Origin: Motacilla alba alba
Taxonomy: Eukaryota; Chordata; Aves; Passeriformes; Motacillidae
DNA: 64,000 nt
Assembly: GCF_015832195.1 (NCBI RefSeq)
Contig: NC_052034.1
Span: forward strand, 4,675,501 to 4,739,500
Direction: 5' to 3'
The stretch's first letter is position 1. The number at the start of each line of letters is the position of its first letter. The notes under the pieces are model-generated. The model ran no database searches. It worked only from the letters and a program-made list of their open reading frames with translations, and was not told where the DNA came from. This document shows positions 21,001-33,000 of the stretch, in pieces. The translations under genes and the position numbers were made by a program.

Positions 21001-24000
21001 GCGGTTGGTGGGGCTGGCTGCACCTCCTCCCTGCTCCCCGCCTCTCCTCTCCCTTCCCTTCTCCACCAGCCTGCTCTCCGCCTCCCTGTGGGCCGGGAAA
21101 AGTGTGGGGCTGAGCAAAAGGGTCCAGATCCTGCCTTTTCCCCCTGCCAGCCGCTGCTGGCACATCTGAGGGGGCTCCAGCTGAATGTCTGGCAGCACAG
21201 ACCCCTCTAATGCCCACCTGGCTGCCTCCCCCAGGAATGTGCAGCCCTGGCACAAACCCATCTGTGCTTCCAAGTTAAGATCCCTCGATCTAAACACTCT
21301 CTTGATGGAGATGATACTACCAGCTGAATGCCCAAGGGATGTCTCAGGACTCCCAAGGAATGTCCTCAGGACCCTCCTTCAAGGAAGTTTGATGCCAATA
21401 TCGTTCTGGCCTCAGCTGGGAGCTGTGGTTTGCCCCGGCGGCTCCTCCTGCAGCCGCCCATCACCCGCTGCCACCGTTTCTCCTTCTCCAGGAATCAGTT
21501 CCGCGGCTCCCCGGCTCACCAGGGGATCTTCGGCCAGCGCTCCATTTTGGAAGCAGCGCGGAGCACGGGAGAAAAGCCTGCGGCAGGGCCGTGTGCCGCT
21601 GCACGGGCAGACACAAATCCCCGGGCAGCCGGGGCAGCGAGTGCCGGGCAGCCCCGGCTGTCAGGCGGAGAGGGATGGGCGGCCGCGGGAGTACACAGAC
21701 AGGTTAATGGCAGCCGTGGATGCTGCACAATTGGATTTCACCTCTCCGCTTCTTAAGGAATCAGCAGCTCTCCCTTGCTGAGAAATCCCGCCGTCCCCCT
21801 CCTCCCGTGAGCCTCGGGATGAACTGTCACCCGTCAAAAGCTCACCAAGGGCCATCCCAAACCCTTGCCGGGCTCCCCAGACACCAGGCTGCCCGCAGAG
21901 GCCGTGCCATCTCCTGTGTGAGCCCCGGCTGCTCGGGCTTCAGGTGAACAAGGCGCCGGGAGGTTTTATTGCATTGCTGGGTTTTGTTCCACTCTGTTAT
22001 TTGCCACGATTGAATTTGCTGCCGCGGAGGCAGGAGCCGGCACAGCCGGAGCTCCCTCGCCGCCCGTGCCGCTCCGGTGGGACTGTGACCTTGTCTGGGT
22101 GCCTCCCTCAGCCCTCGGCTGGGTAATTCTGTGCTGGTGTGGGAGCTGGGCGTTCCTCTGCCTCCCTCTGAGCATCCCGGCTGGTTCCTCTCCCCTGCCT
22201 GAGCCAAATCCTCGCTCTGCTCCACATTTAAGCGTTGACCTTGGAAGTGCTTTCAGGGAAAGCATCTGCCTTCCCAGCTCTCTCCTCTCTTTCCTACCTG
22301 ATTATGTCCCTCTGTCCTCATCTCCCTGAGCAGCTGCTGAGGTTTCAATGCCGTAGGCATCACCAGAGTGCCTGAACCCCTGTGCAAAGCATTCCCAAGT
22401 TTTAGTCACACTCGCTGGTTCATGGTGTCAGCTGGGAAACAGCATCTCACCTTCCTCCTGCCCTGCTCTTGCACTTACGTAAAAAACACTTCAGTTTCCT
22501 GAAAATGTACTTTCTTGGCTCGTTTTCTCTTTGGACAGAAAGCTGTGTGGCAGCAGAGCTGGCAACATCCCACCTTTCAGTGCAGGTGGCCTCGGATCAG
22601 AGCAATCCTGTGTGCTGGCTCTGATGCCACACCAGCACAGGACCAGACCCCAGCCCTTAACAGTGACACGCAGCCATTCCTAGTGCACTGGGGGGTCAGC
22701 GGGCAGAGCCATCCAGGAAGCTGTGGAAGCCTCATTTTCTCTGTGTTGACAGCGACAGCTCTTCTTCCCCACCAGCTCTGCCCCGTGATTGAATTAGGGG
22801 GCTGTAACCCACCCCCCGCCCGCCCGGTCCCCGGCGCGCTGGGCTCAGATGCTGAACTCGAGAGCCATAATTTAATAAGTCTCAGGCAGACAGTGCTCCG
22901 ATAGCCGTCGGGATCTCTCGCCTCTTCCCTGCCCAGCCATGCGCTGATTGATGCTCCCAGGTGATGGCTGGGATTTTGCCTGGGATTTGTGGTCTTCTGG
23001 GGTGATCTTTCCCCAGAGCAGGATCTCGTGGGGTGAGCCGGGAGCAGGAGTGGGGTCACGCAGGCTGGGGTGAGCGTGGTGCTCATGCTTCACCAGGCTG
23101 ACCCTTTATCTGAGGAGCAAGGAGAGATGGGGGGCAGAGGGACCCCGTTCCTTACAGCAGCTGCTGCTCTCAGGCTACCTGGGCACAAGGAGTTAAAAGT
23201 TGCAATTAGTAAAGTGCTGACGGTGGAAAGGTGGGGTGGAAGCAAGCGGCACTAAATGAATCCTGAAAGGTTATTCCAATAAGCAGCGGCACAGTTTCCA
23301 GCTGCGCTCACTTTCCTGGGAGCTGGGGGACAAGGGAAGGGATCCAGGATGAGAGACACCAGGTGGGATGAGGGATGTTGCTGGAGGATGCTCAGGTGCC
23401 AGCAATGCCTGCTGGAGTGGAAAATTCAGCAGGGGAATTAAAGCAGGAGGGGGAGAGGCCGCCACATCCCAGAGATGCTCATGCAGGGGTGTGGTGGGCG
23501 AGTCCTGCCCATCCTGTGCCCGCAGTGGCTTTTCCACATGGTCCAGACCCTGTCACAGGTGTGGAGCCCCGGGGCAGGGTTTGGGAGGGGTGTGAGCCAC
23601 GCTGCTGGGGCAGGGAATCCTTGGAGTGTGGAGAGGGGTCTGTCAGCCGCAGCGGGGGCTGCAGGGAGGAGCATCCCGGGAAAGGCGCTGTTCTTCCAGC
23701 TGAGCAGACAGGAGCCAGCGGTGGCCTCTCCCTGCCAGACGTAGCTGTTCCAGCTCTCTGCTGGTGCAACACCACGCAGCTATTATTAGACTCCAATTTT
23801 CTGTGGGTAGCTCTGAACTCCCCAGTGCCTCCAGCAGCTCGGCAGATGCCAGGGCAGGGCGGGATCTGCTGGCACTGGTGGGGACAAGGGTCCCTGGTGA
23901 GTGCAGAGGGGTGTGGGTGGCAGTGAGGTGTGGCAGAGCCCCCCAGCACAGGGGCATGGAGAGCTGAGCACCACAGCCTGCTCTGGAGCTGCAGAGCAAA

Positions 24001-27000
24001 AGGCAATTAGCTGTCTAATGAGAGGTTTGGTTGATGAGGAGGGCACAGAGCTCCTGGAAACACTCCTTGGGTCAGTGGTAGGTGAGAGACATGCTGTCCC
24101 AACAGAGATGTGGTCTGCAGGGCTCTGCACCTCAAAGCACATCTGGATTTCACAGCATCACTCCAAAATGGAACCACTGCATCCCCATCACTGCATCCTT
24201 GTGGGAGCACAAAAGGGTTGTGGCACACCCACAGGACAGCCCATCCCGTGTCAGAGGAGGGCTGGGGCGGGGGTGACATGGTATCTCCTTGCTCCCACCC
24301 TCTCCCAGCCTGGTTTCCAAGCAGGAGTGTTTAAATGCCTTTTATGTTGTGACTCAAATGATGAAAGGCCCGAAAATGGGACTAACAAAGACGAGTTGTA
24401 CTTCAGAATAAAAAACCCATGAAAGCAGCAGATGCTGTCATAGGAATAAATTGTATCAACAGCAATCAGATGGGAAGTGAAAAGTCAGAATGGAGTCGTT
24501 CTGTCTTTCACGCTTCCAGTGAAAATTTCTGGGTCCATGAATTTAGCCAGAATCAGGTAGGATGAAAGACTTTGTCTGACAAGGCATTTCAAAGGATCTG
24601 GGAACCTCCAGAGATGTGACCACTTGGACGGGGAAGTGGGGCCCTCAGTTTTAATGAGCATTTCAGTTGCCTTCCTTTATCCTTCTGCCAAGATCTTATT
24701 TTTGTTTTCTTTTCTTTTCCCTTAAAACTGCCGATTTCCGCTCCTTGCAATTTGTTTTAACTTTGCAAAACGTGCGTTTGAGCCACACGACATGGGGAGG
24801 AGGAGGGTAGAACATCCCCATCGCTCCATCCAGCCCAACCTGTTGCTTCTCACCACAAACCCCTCCTTGCTGTGGCCAGCCCAGATCTTTTGGCCGCTGC
24901 CGGTCGGCACCACCAACCTTCAGCACCTTCCCGGCCCTGCAATGATTTCCCATCTCCCCATCTCCCCTTTCCACACTGACAGGATCCTACCCAGGCTGTA
25001 ATTAATAGAAATTAGACTGTCAGGACCTTGCAGCCCCATCCCATAATTACTTGGCCTTGCTGTGTTGGAGGCACAGGATCGGCGGCGGGCTCGAGAGCTG
25101 CCGGTGATGGGAACACATCCCGTTATCAAGCTATTTTTATTAAGCTTTTAATGCAGGCATTTGCGTGGTGCTGGGGGATGTGCAGCATCTCCACCAAGTC
25201 CACTCCCAGAGGGATGTTCAGGGGGATATTTTGGGATGGAATACCGGCACTGGAGCTAGACAAAGCAGGATATTAGCAGAGTGCCGTGTCCTGACCACGT
25301 TCATCGCTTGCGCATTAATTCCCAGCACCCAACTGCTCCAAACATTCGGATTCCAGGGGGTTGGCAAAGCGTTGCTGCTCAGTCCTCAGGTCCCCCACAT
25401 CCCCACACACCCCAAGAGCTGTGTGGGAGAGTGACAATGCCCAACATCCAGCTGGGCACATGGCATTTCCTACGGGCTCATTAAGCCTCCGAACGGCCCC
25501 GGATGCCGGCCAGAGGAGCAGCACAGCTCAGCTATTCACACTGCTCTGCTTTTATCACTGCCTTTTTCATGAGCTGGTAAAAAGTTGAGTGCAAAGCACA
25601 GGAGAGGTCTCTGAAAGGCAGCCGTGCTCATGACCCAGCATGCTGGCTCCAGTGGGGATGGGGTTTTGCTGGAATCTGCAGTGCTCTCTCTGCTGCTGAC
25701 CCGCAGGGATGTTCACTTGGAGGGCTCGTGGCGTCGCCCTGAGAGGAGACCAAGGGCACAGGGAAAGGTGCTGCTGCCCTTTTTGGGTGTGGGAGAGAGA
25801 CCTGAGGCTGCGGGCTGGGCTCCAAATGACGCCAACACTTCTTTTTTGGTTGGGGGGAAGAAAATGTGACAGAGCCAGCAGCTTTGATGCCTGCCTGTCC
25901 GTCTCCTTCCCCCCTGCTGCAGGCAGAATGATGTGCTGCTGAATGAGGAAGAAGGTACACGACAGGCTCCAATTTGCCCTCTTCTCCACCAAACACAAGG
26001 ACATCCAGTAAATCTCAAATGCAGAAAGGCTGAAAAGGGATGATGAAAGAGAGCCCATGTGGCACGGTACAGAATTCGCCTGTGGATCTCGGCGGCGCAG
26101 GACACTGCTGGGGTCGGGACCTCAGCAAGATTGCAAGTTTATAGGACTAATGCCCTCCCTATTAGCCATACCTGCATGAAACCATCTTTGCCCTCCCTGT
26201 GTTGGGTTGCTGTCCACTCCCAGCTCCAGCCAGGTGAAGATCCATCCAGCACATCCCTGCTTTTCCAGTTTTTCCATCTCCTGTGGATGTGTGTTGGATG
26301 GGGCAGCCAAGCGTGCACTGAGAGCCCGGGCAGCTGTCACTTTGCTCTTCCATCTCATATTTGCTCAGTTTTGGCTGTATTTCTGATCCTAAAGAATCCC
26401 TGCGTAGCTCCTGGCCAGCTGCTGGCAGGGAAGCGGGCTGGTGAATCTGCTTTCTCTACACATGAGCTTGTTCAGCGTTTGATACCGATCTGGCTGGTGC
26501 TCAGCTGGGGTGGGTTTTGTCATTTCATCTGCAATTGTTTTGCTGTAAAGCACCTCTAAGGGTTCACTCCCCGGCTGTTTGACAAAGGACATCGTTCTTA
26601 TTACTGCTGTGAATGAACTGCTTTGCATTTCTGTGAATGGGAAGGAAAACTTGTCACCTCAGGACAAAAAGGGAGTGGAAGTATCTGATGATCCCCTGAG
26701 ACGTCTCAGACAATCCACTAAGCTCAAGACATCCTGTATTTCTTTCCTCGGGGGCAATTGGAATTATTAGTCCCTTCTCAAGGACCTTGAGATCTCCCTG
26801 TCCTTTGCCAAATTCTGTCCCGGCTTCACTGCAGGCTGCTGGCAAGTCCTGCCAGACCCTGTCCTGTGCTGGGGACCAGCAGGGGCTGCCTGCTGCCTGC
26901 TGGGAGACAGGACAGCAGTGCCAGTAGCTGGTGAAACCCCAATCCATGCCTGGAATCCTGCTCAGGGTGTTCCGTGGTCCATGCTGTTCTCTCCTGGAGA

Positions 27001-30000
27001 AGCAGGAGCATCCTGGTGTGCACTGACACCTCCAGCCACAGCAGGACCCAGGGATTTGACTCATCCATGCACAGAGGGATGTGCCTTTCTCTCCAGCATT
27101 CCTGCACTCCTAAATCGTCCCAGTGGCTTTTGAGATGCGCAGTGGGGCGAGACACAGGGGCACAATAAACCCTGCAGCAGAGCCAGGAGAAGAGGATGGT
27201 CTGTTTCCCCTGATGTCCAGGGACAGGACATGTGGGAATGGTTGCACCAGGGGAGGTTTAGACTGGACATTAGGAAGCGTTTATTCACTGAGAGGGTGGT
27301 CAGACCCTGGAACAGGTTTCCTGGAGAGGTGGCTGATGCCCCAAGCCTGTCAGTGTTCCAGAGGCATTTGGACAGCCCCCTTAATAACAAGCCTTAGCTT
27401 TTGGGCAGATGGAACAGATGATCATTGTAGGTCCCTTCCAACAGAAATATTCTATCCCATCCCATCCCATCCCATCCCATCCCAGATCTGTCTCCAGCTG
27501 CTACAAGCAGCAGCACAGCCTCTGATTTAACACTCTTCTCCCAAACCTGAGGTTCTGGGGTTGTTCCCTGTGCCTGCAGCCACGGGACCAGCAGCATCCC
27601 ACTGCAGTTTTCCACCAAGGGCATCCCTGCCACGGAAGATGTGCTCAGAACTGGGGTTAAGCAGAGCAGATTATACTGGGGAAACACACTCTACACTCCC
27701 TCTGCTTCTGCCTGTGTTAGTCCTGAAAGCAGCATTTAAATTAAACAAGTTTCTATAGCCAAGTTTCAATCCCACAGCCACTTCCACCATTGACCTCCTT
27801 TTTTCCCCCTTTTTCTTTAGCTTGAGAGCAGGAGGAGGAGATGCAGACAGAGAGGAGTGCTAATTAAACAGGGAGTTCCACATTAGGATACAAATCCTCT
27901 GGACTAGCACAAACCCTGCCAATTTCTGCATTTATTTATTATTTTTTCAGTACAATTGTAATTTCCAGTGGTGCCTCCAGCACCAGGAGAGAGTTCAGGG
28001 GCTGCTCTTGGAGAGGATTAGCACGCTGGAAGCATTATTACTTTCCTTCGCTGTGAATTCAGGAGTGATTCCCTGACGGCTGCACTCTATATAGAAGTGA
28101 ATCGGTGCTAATTTGTTTTTGAGGATCACACATCCACCAACATGTGAAAGACAATCCTGCTTCTCGATGTATATTTTGAGCCAGTGCTACAGCAAACAAC
28201 GGAAAATAAGCAAGCAGAGGAAGCCAGACCTCGCTCACCCAAAAAGCCAGAGCTGGAAAAGAGCGGACTTCCATTGTTTTTTGTCTGTGTGAGTTGGTTC
28301 TGCATCTTTCCAGAAGTATTTTGGGTTTTGGCCCTGCTGCCCATGGCAATAGAGAGCAGGGTTTGGGCAGCTCTCACATGGAAAGCCTCAGGGACGCCGT
28401 GTTGGACGGGATGTCAGAGAGACTGAGCATAAAAGGCTCCTTATTTTTTCCTGTTCAATCATCCTCGAGTTTAACTGCACGAGAGGAATAAATGAACTAA
28501 TTGAATCTGTAACTATGGAGGGACTGGGCACCTGGCAGGGGAGCAGCAGCCCCGCCACCCATCGCTCCTCTCTCTTTATTTGTGTGATTCAGAGGGACGT
28601 GGTCTGTGGGGAGATATCAGAGCCGGCTGAAATGGAAGACAAAGCTATTGTTTCAAACAGAGTTATTGATTTTTACATTATTACACTATGAAATTTATGG
28701 TCTGGTTTCAAACTGCAATAGGAGTTAATGACCACCATCCAGAAACTTCCAGGTGACCTTGGCCTTGACTTTGGTGGGGGAAGGTGAGCAGCTCCAGTTA
28801 CCAGGTCAGCAAATGTAAATTGAAGTTGCAACACCCTAAAGGACTGGATTTTGGGGTGCTGCTGGCCCTGGGTCTCCACCCTGAGCTTGAGCTCACTGCA
28901 AACTCCAAGCTGGTTGACAGCCATGATGGAGTGGGGAAATTGGACCTTCTCAGCTCCAAACAAAAGTTGTTCCTGCTGTTGAGCCACGTTTTACCCCCAG
29001 CCAGAAACCCCATGATGTCCCCAGAGCTCCTGAGCACGGTTCTCCATCCTCAGCTGACCTCCCAGCACAGCTTGGCTGCCCAAGGGTTGCTCCTTTCAGT
29101 CACGGCTGGAGAAATGCAAACCAAGGGGCTCTGGGATGGGTGAGCAGCACCCAGGGAGAGGAGGCAGCACAGCCCAGAGCAGGAGAAACCCTGTGAGAGG
29201 AGAGAGCAAAGGGCAGTGCCCAGGGCAGGCAGCTGCCTGCAAAGGCCACTGCCCATTCCTGATTCCACCTCCCCCATCTCAGTCACAGGAGGAGGATTTG
29301 CTCTGAGAGGGACCAAGAGGACGTTTGTACCAGTTAACACACGAGGTACTGGTGACACAGAGGGGTTTGCAAAGGCACTCCCCAGTCTACAGCCTTTTCC
29401 TGGCTTTTCTTTAAAAGGTACCTCCTGATGCATCTTTTGGCACCAGTCTCTTCCCAGAGCTTTCCTTAGCACTATTCCTTCCAAATTTCCTTGTATGCTT
29501 CTTCCTGTGGGAACAGTGTTTCCACTTGCCAGCCAAGGAAGGCAATTTCCAGCTGCTGGAGAAGGTTTTTTTTTCCTTGTAGTGCCATCTCCCTGGAACA
29601 TCCCTGATGCTGCACCCCGAGCTAAAGTCGTGTGAAGCCAGTAGCCTCCAAGCTCATCTTCTGCCTCGGAGGTCATAATTGCCATTAAATCACAGCTTGC
29701 CTAACCAAATTATGCAAAACCGAAATTATCTCCAATGATTTTTATGTTGCTGAAATGTTCCAGAACTGCCGGGGTGATGACTGGGGGATTGGGAGCAGCT
29801 GTCACTCCATCAGAAACCATAACTCCAAACAGCTGGGATCTGTCAGTTATTTATGACACCGGTCGCAAAAAAAAAATAATAAAATGATGAAGGTGGATGG
29901 GTGGCTGCCACTGTCTGGCTGAAAGGCAGCCCGTGCAGAAAGCAAAGCCTCGTGTCCTGCTGCTGGGAGCTGCAGCTGATGTTTTGGGAGCAATCCCAGA

Positions 30001-33000
30001 GAGGATGCTCCTGCTGCAGGACTGTGGGGCAGCACCTAAGGGGCTTTGCACAGAGGCTGAAAGGGAGCTGCTGCTCGCTGGGGAATTTAGGCTTTGTGAC
30101 AGTCAGCATGGGCGTGTTTATTTTATCCTCTGTGTTGCAAAACAGAAAAAAAAAAAAAAAAAAGAAGAATAAGAGGAAATAAACCCTGCAGCTGCTAAGC
30201 AGGGTCTGACACTGCTTTGTCGAACCGTCCCAGATCCTGAGTTTGGCTCTTGGCTCGTGCCCAGTTGCTTTTGCTACTCTGTCCTTGCCTTTCATCGTCC
30301 TTCACTTAGCTGATGGAATTGTGAGCGTTTGAGGCTGCTTTTTCTCCCTAAACAACAGTTTCTCTCTATGTGAACATCCAATTCTGAGGTCGTTCCCAAG
30401 TTTCAAAGTGTACTTTCCCCCCGGGGTTGTAGTCATGTCTTTGTGCACCAGCTTGTTAGGGTTGGGTTTTGAAAAATCCTTTGATAGATCCAGGGTGGGA
30501 ACAGGACAGGAAAATCTCTGTGTAGAGCTCAGTGAGGTGCTGGTGTTAGAGCAGGTGTGAGTTTGGCCTCAAAAGAGGGTGAGTGATGAGGAAGCTTCTC
30601 CCTTTTTGATAATCCTGCCTGTGAGCAGATGCTTTGTCCCCACTTGTAGCGCACTCTGGTTAAGTATTATTATTTATATTATGTAGTAGCTATACATAGT
30701 GTTTTATGGCAGTAAAGATACATAAATCAGCAAGCAGAAGACGAGGGCTTTGCTCTAAAGAGCTTATAAATCTAACAGCTTGAGCAGCCCTGGTAATGGA
30801 CACAGTAAGCAGGCAGTCAAGTTGCATGTAGACATGAGCTAAGATGGGTCTCCCAAAGCAGATGGTGGGTTTAGGAGAGATTTGGAAGAGAAGCAACCTG
30901 CTCCATCCTCGAGAGCGGATTCTCCTGCTGGAGAATTAGACAGGCTCTGACCCATATAAGCTCGTCCGGGTGGAGAGGTGAAAATATCCATCTGAGAGAA
31001 GCAGCTCGCCAAGAGGGGGTGCTGGGGTTTGTGGCAGGGCTGCCTTTTGGGGTGGTCCTGCAGGTGCATCCCCCCCAGGGACAAACCCATCCTTGTCCTA
31101 AGTGATGTCTTGGCCTGGAGTCTGAGCCTCCTAATGAAAGTAAGTGGCATCATCTTCTAAAGAAACCGAGTCCCTGCCTGGCTCAGAGGTAGAGTAAAAT
31201 GTTCTAAACCTTAAAAAGCAAGAAAACTGCCGGGGCAGGTACACCTGGCTCTCTGGAGCAAGTGGCACTGCGGAGTCAAGAGTCCCTGCCGTGGTGGCAG
31301 AGAGGTGCTCCAACCCTTCAAACCATTTGTCTTTGATCCTGGGTATCAAACCAGGGTTTTCTTGTTTTTTTTTTTTTTCAAATTTCTTCCTGTGCTGGCA
31401 CCGGCCTGGGAGGAACCTGGTCTGGGCTGGAGAGAGATGTGCAGTGTCTGGCCGATCATGCTGGCTCCGGGTGTCTGCATTCTTCTGGCTGCCTTCAGCT
31501 CTTGCACAAATTGAGGCTTCACGCTAAATGCATTACACTGTATAACAATTAATCCCGTGCTACATATAGAAAGTCCTTACTCATCAATAATGCATGTGGG
31601 AGGAGTGATTTTCACTCTCAGTAATAAGGCTAAGACAATGGAAACAAGCAGGTAATGGAGAACATTTATAAAGATGTTAATCTAATAATGAGTCTAATGC
31701 TGTTAAAAGTAAGACTGCAAACTGGACGCATCCAAAGATAAATTATTTCAAGCATTCATTAACTGATGCCTAATTAATGCCCAATTAGAGGGATGTTACA
31801 TGGGAAATGGTTTGGACAGTCAGACGAATTCATTCCAATCACTGAAACCTCAGTCAGAAGCAGGAGGCAGCAGAAGGACTCGGCGAGCAGAGGCCGGGGT
31901 GACACAGCACGTCAGTGGGAGAAAGGCAGGAGATAAACACCCCTTTGCTGGTTTTATCCATGTCAGCAGGGATTTGGTTTTACTCACTTCACCAGCAGGT
32001 TTCTGGAGGATTTTTCTGTGCTGCTTTTGAAGCTCTCCCTCCCCGGTGAGCTCCGACACTCGGGCCGGTGACCCTCCGTGTGCCTCACAACCTTTACAAG
32101 ATGAAGTTGAAAGGGCTGAGTCAGGAATAACAAGTTAGACAGGGTCAAACTCTCAGGAGAGCTGGGCTGGGGCCTCTCAGGAGGCTCCATGGTGTTTTCC
32201 AGTCTGGGAAGCCCAGTGAGACCCAAGTGCTCCTGGCAGTCGTGCCTCGGTTGGATTTGGCAGCTGGATATCCCAGTGCTGGGGTTACCAGCCTCAGGAG
32301 CTTCATGGCTTCATAACCTCTTTGCTTTTTGGGGATCTCATTCCCAGATCTAAACTGGGACCAGTCCCAGAGCATGCCAGGAGCAGCTTCTCACAGCACT
32401 AAGCAGTCAGCAGGTTTTACAGACTTGGAGGGAAGGCCTCCTTGATGAGACCACAGGCCTTGTGCGCATCCACTGGGGAGTCCAGACCTTCATGGAAAAA
32501 CAGATTGCTTTGGGTTGGAAGGGACCTCAAAGGGCATCTAGGGCAGGGTCACCTTCCACTAGGACCAAGTTGCTCCAAGCCCCATGCAACCTGGCCTTGG
32601 ACACTTCCAGAGATTGGGGCAGCCACAGTTTTTCTGGGCAGCTTGTGCCAGGGCCTCACCACCCTGGCAAGGAAAATCCGTTTATTATACCTAATGTAAA
32701 CCTACTCCCTATCCAAGTCCTGCTCCCCTGTTCACCCATTTTTTTCTCAGTATCCATCCTTCTGTTTCCCCATTCCCCTTACTCCCAAGATGCAACAGGG
32801 GGAAAGACATCCCTGTCTTTTCTTCCCATCCTATTCTCGGGGAGCTGAGAACCAGTAACAACCCCAGCCTATCCTCACCACCACCCCTGGCTGCAGGAAT
32901 CCCATCTCTCTCTCCATAGAAGCTCCAGCCATTAACTCAGAGCTGCCTGTTAATTAAAGAGATGGACTCAGTTCCCTCTGACCTTTACCTCCGGAGTTAT

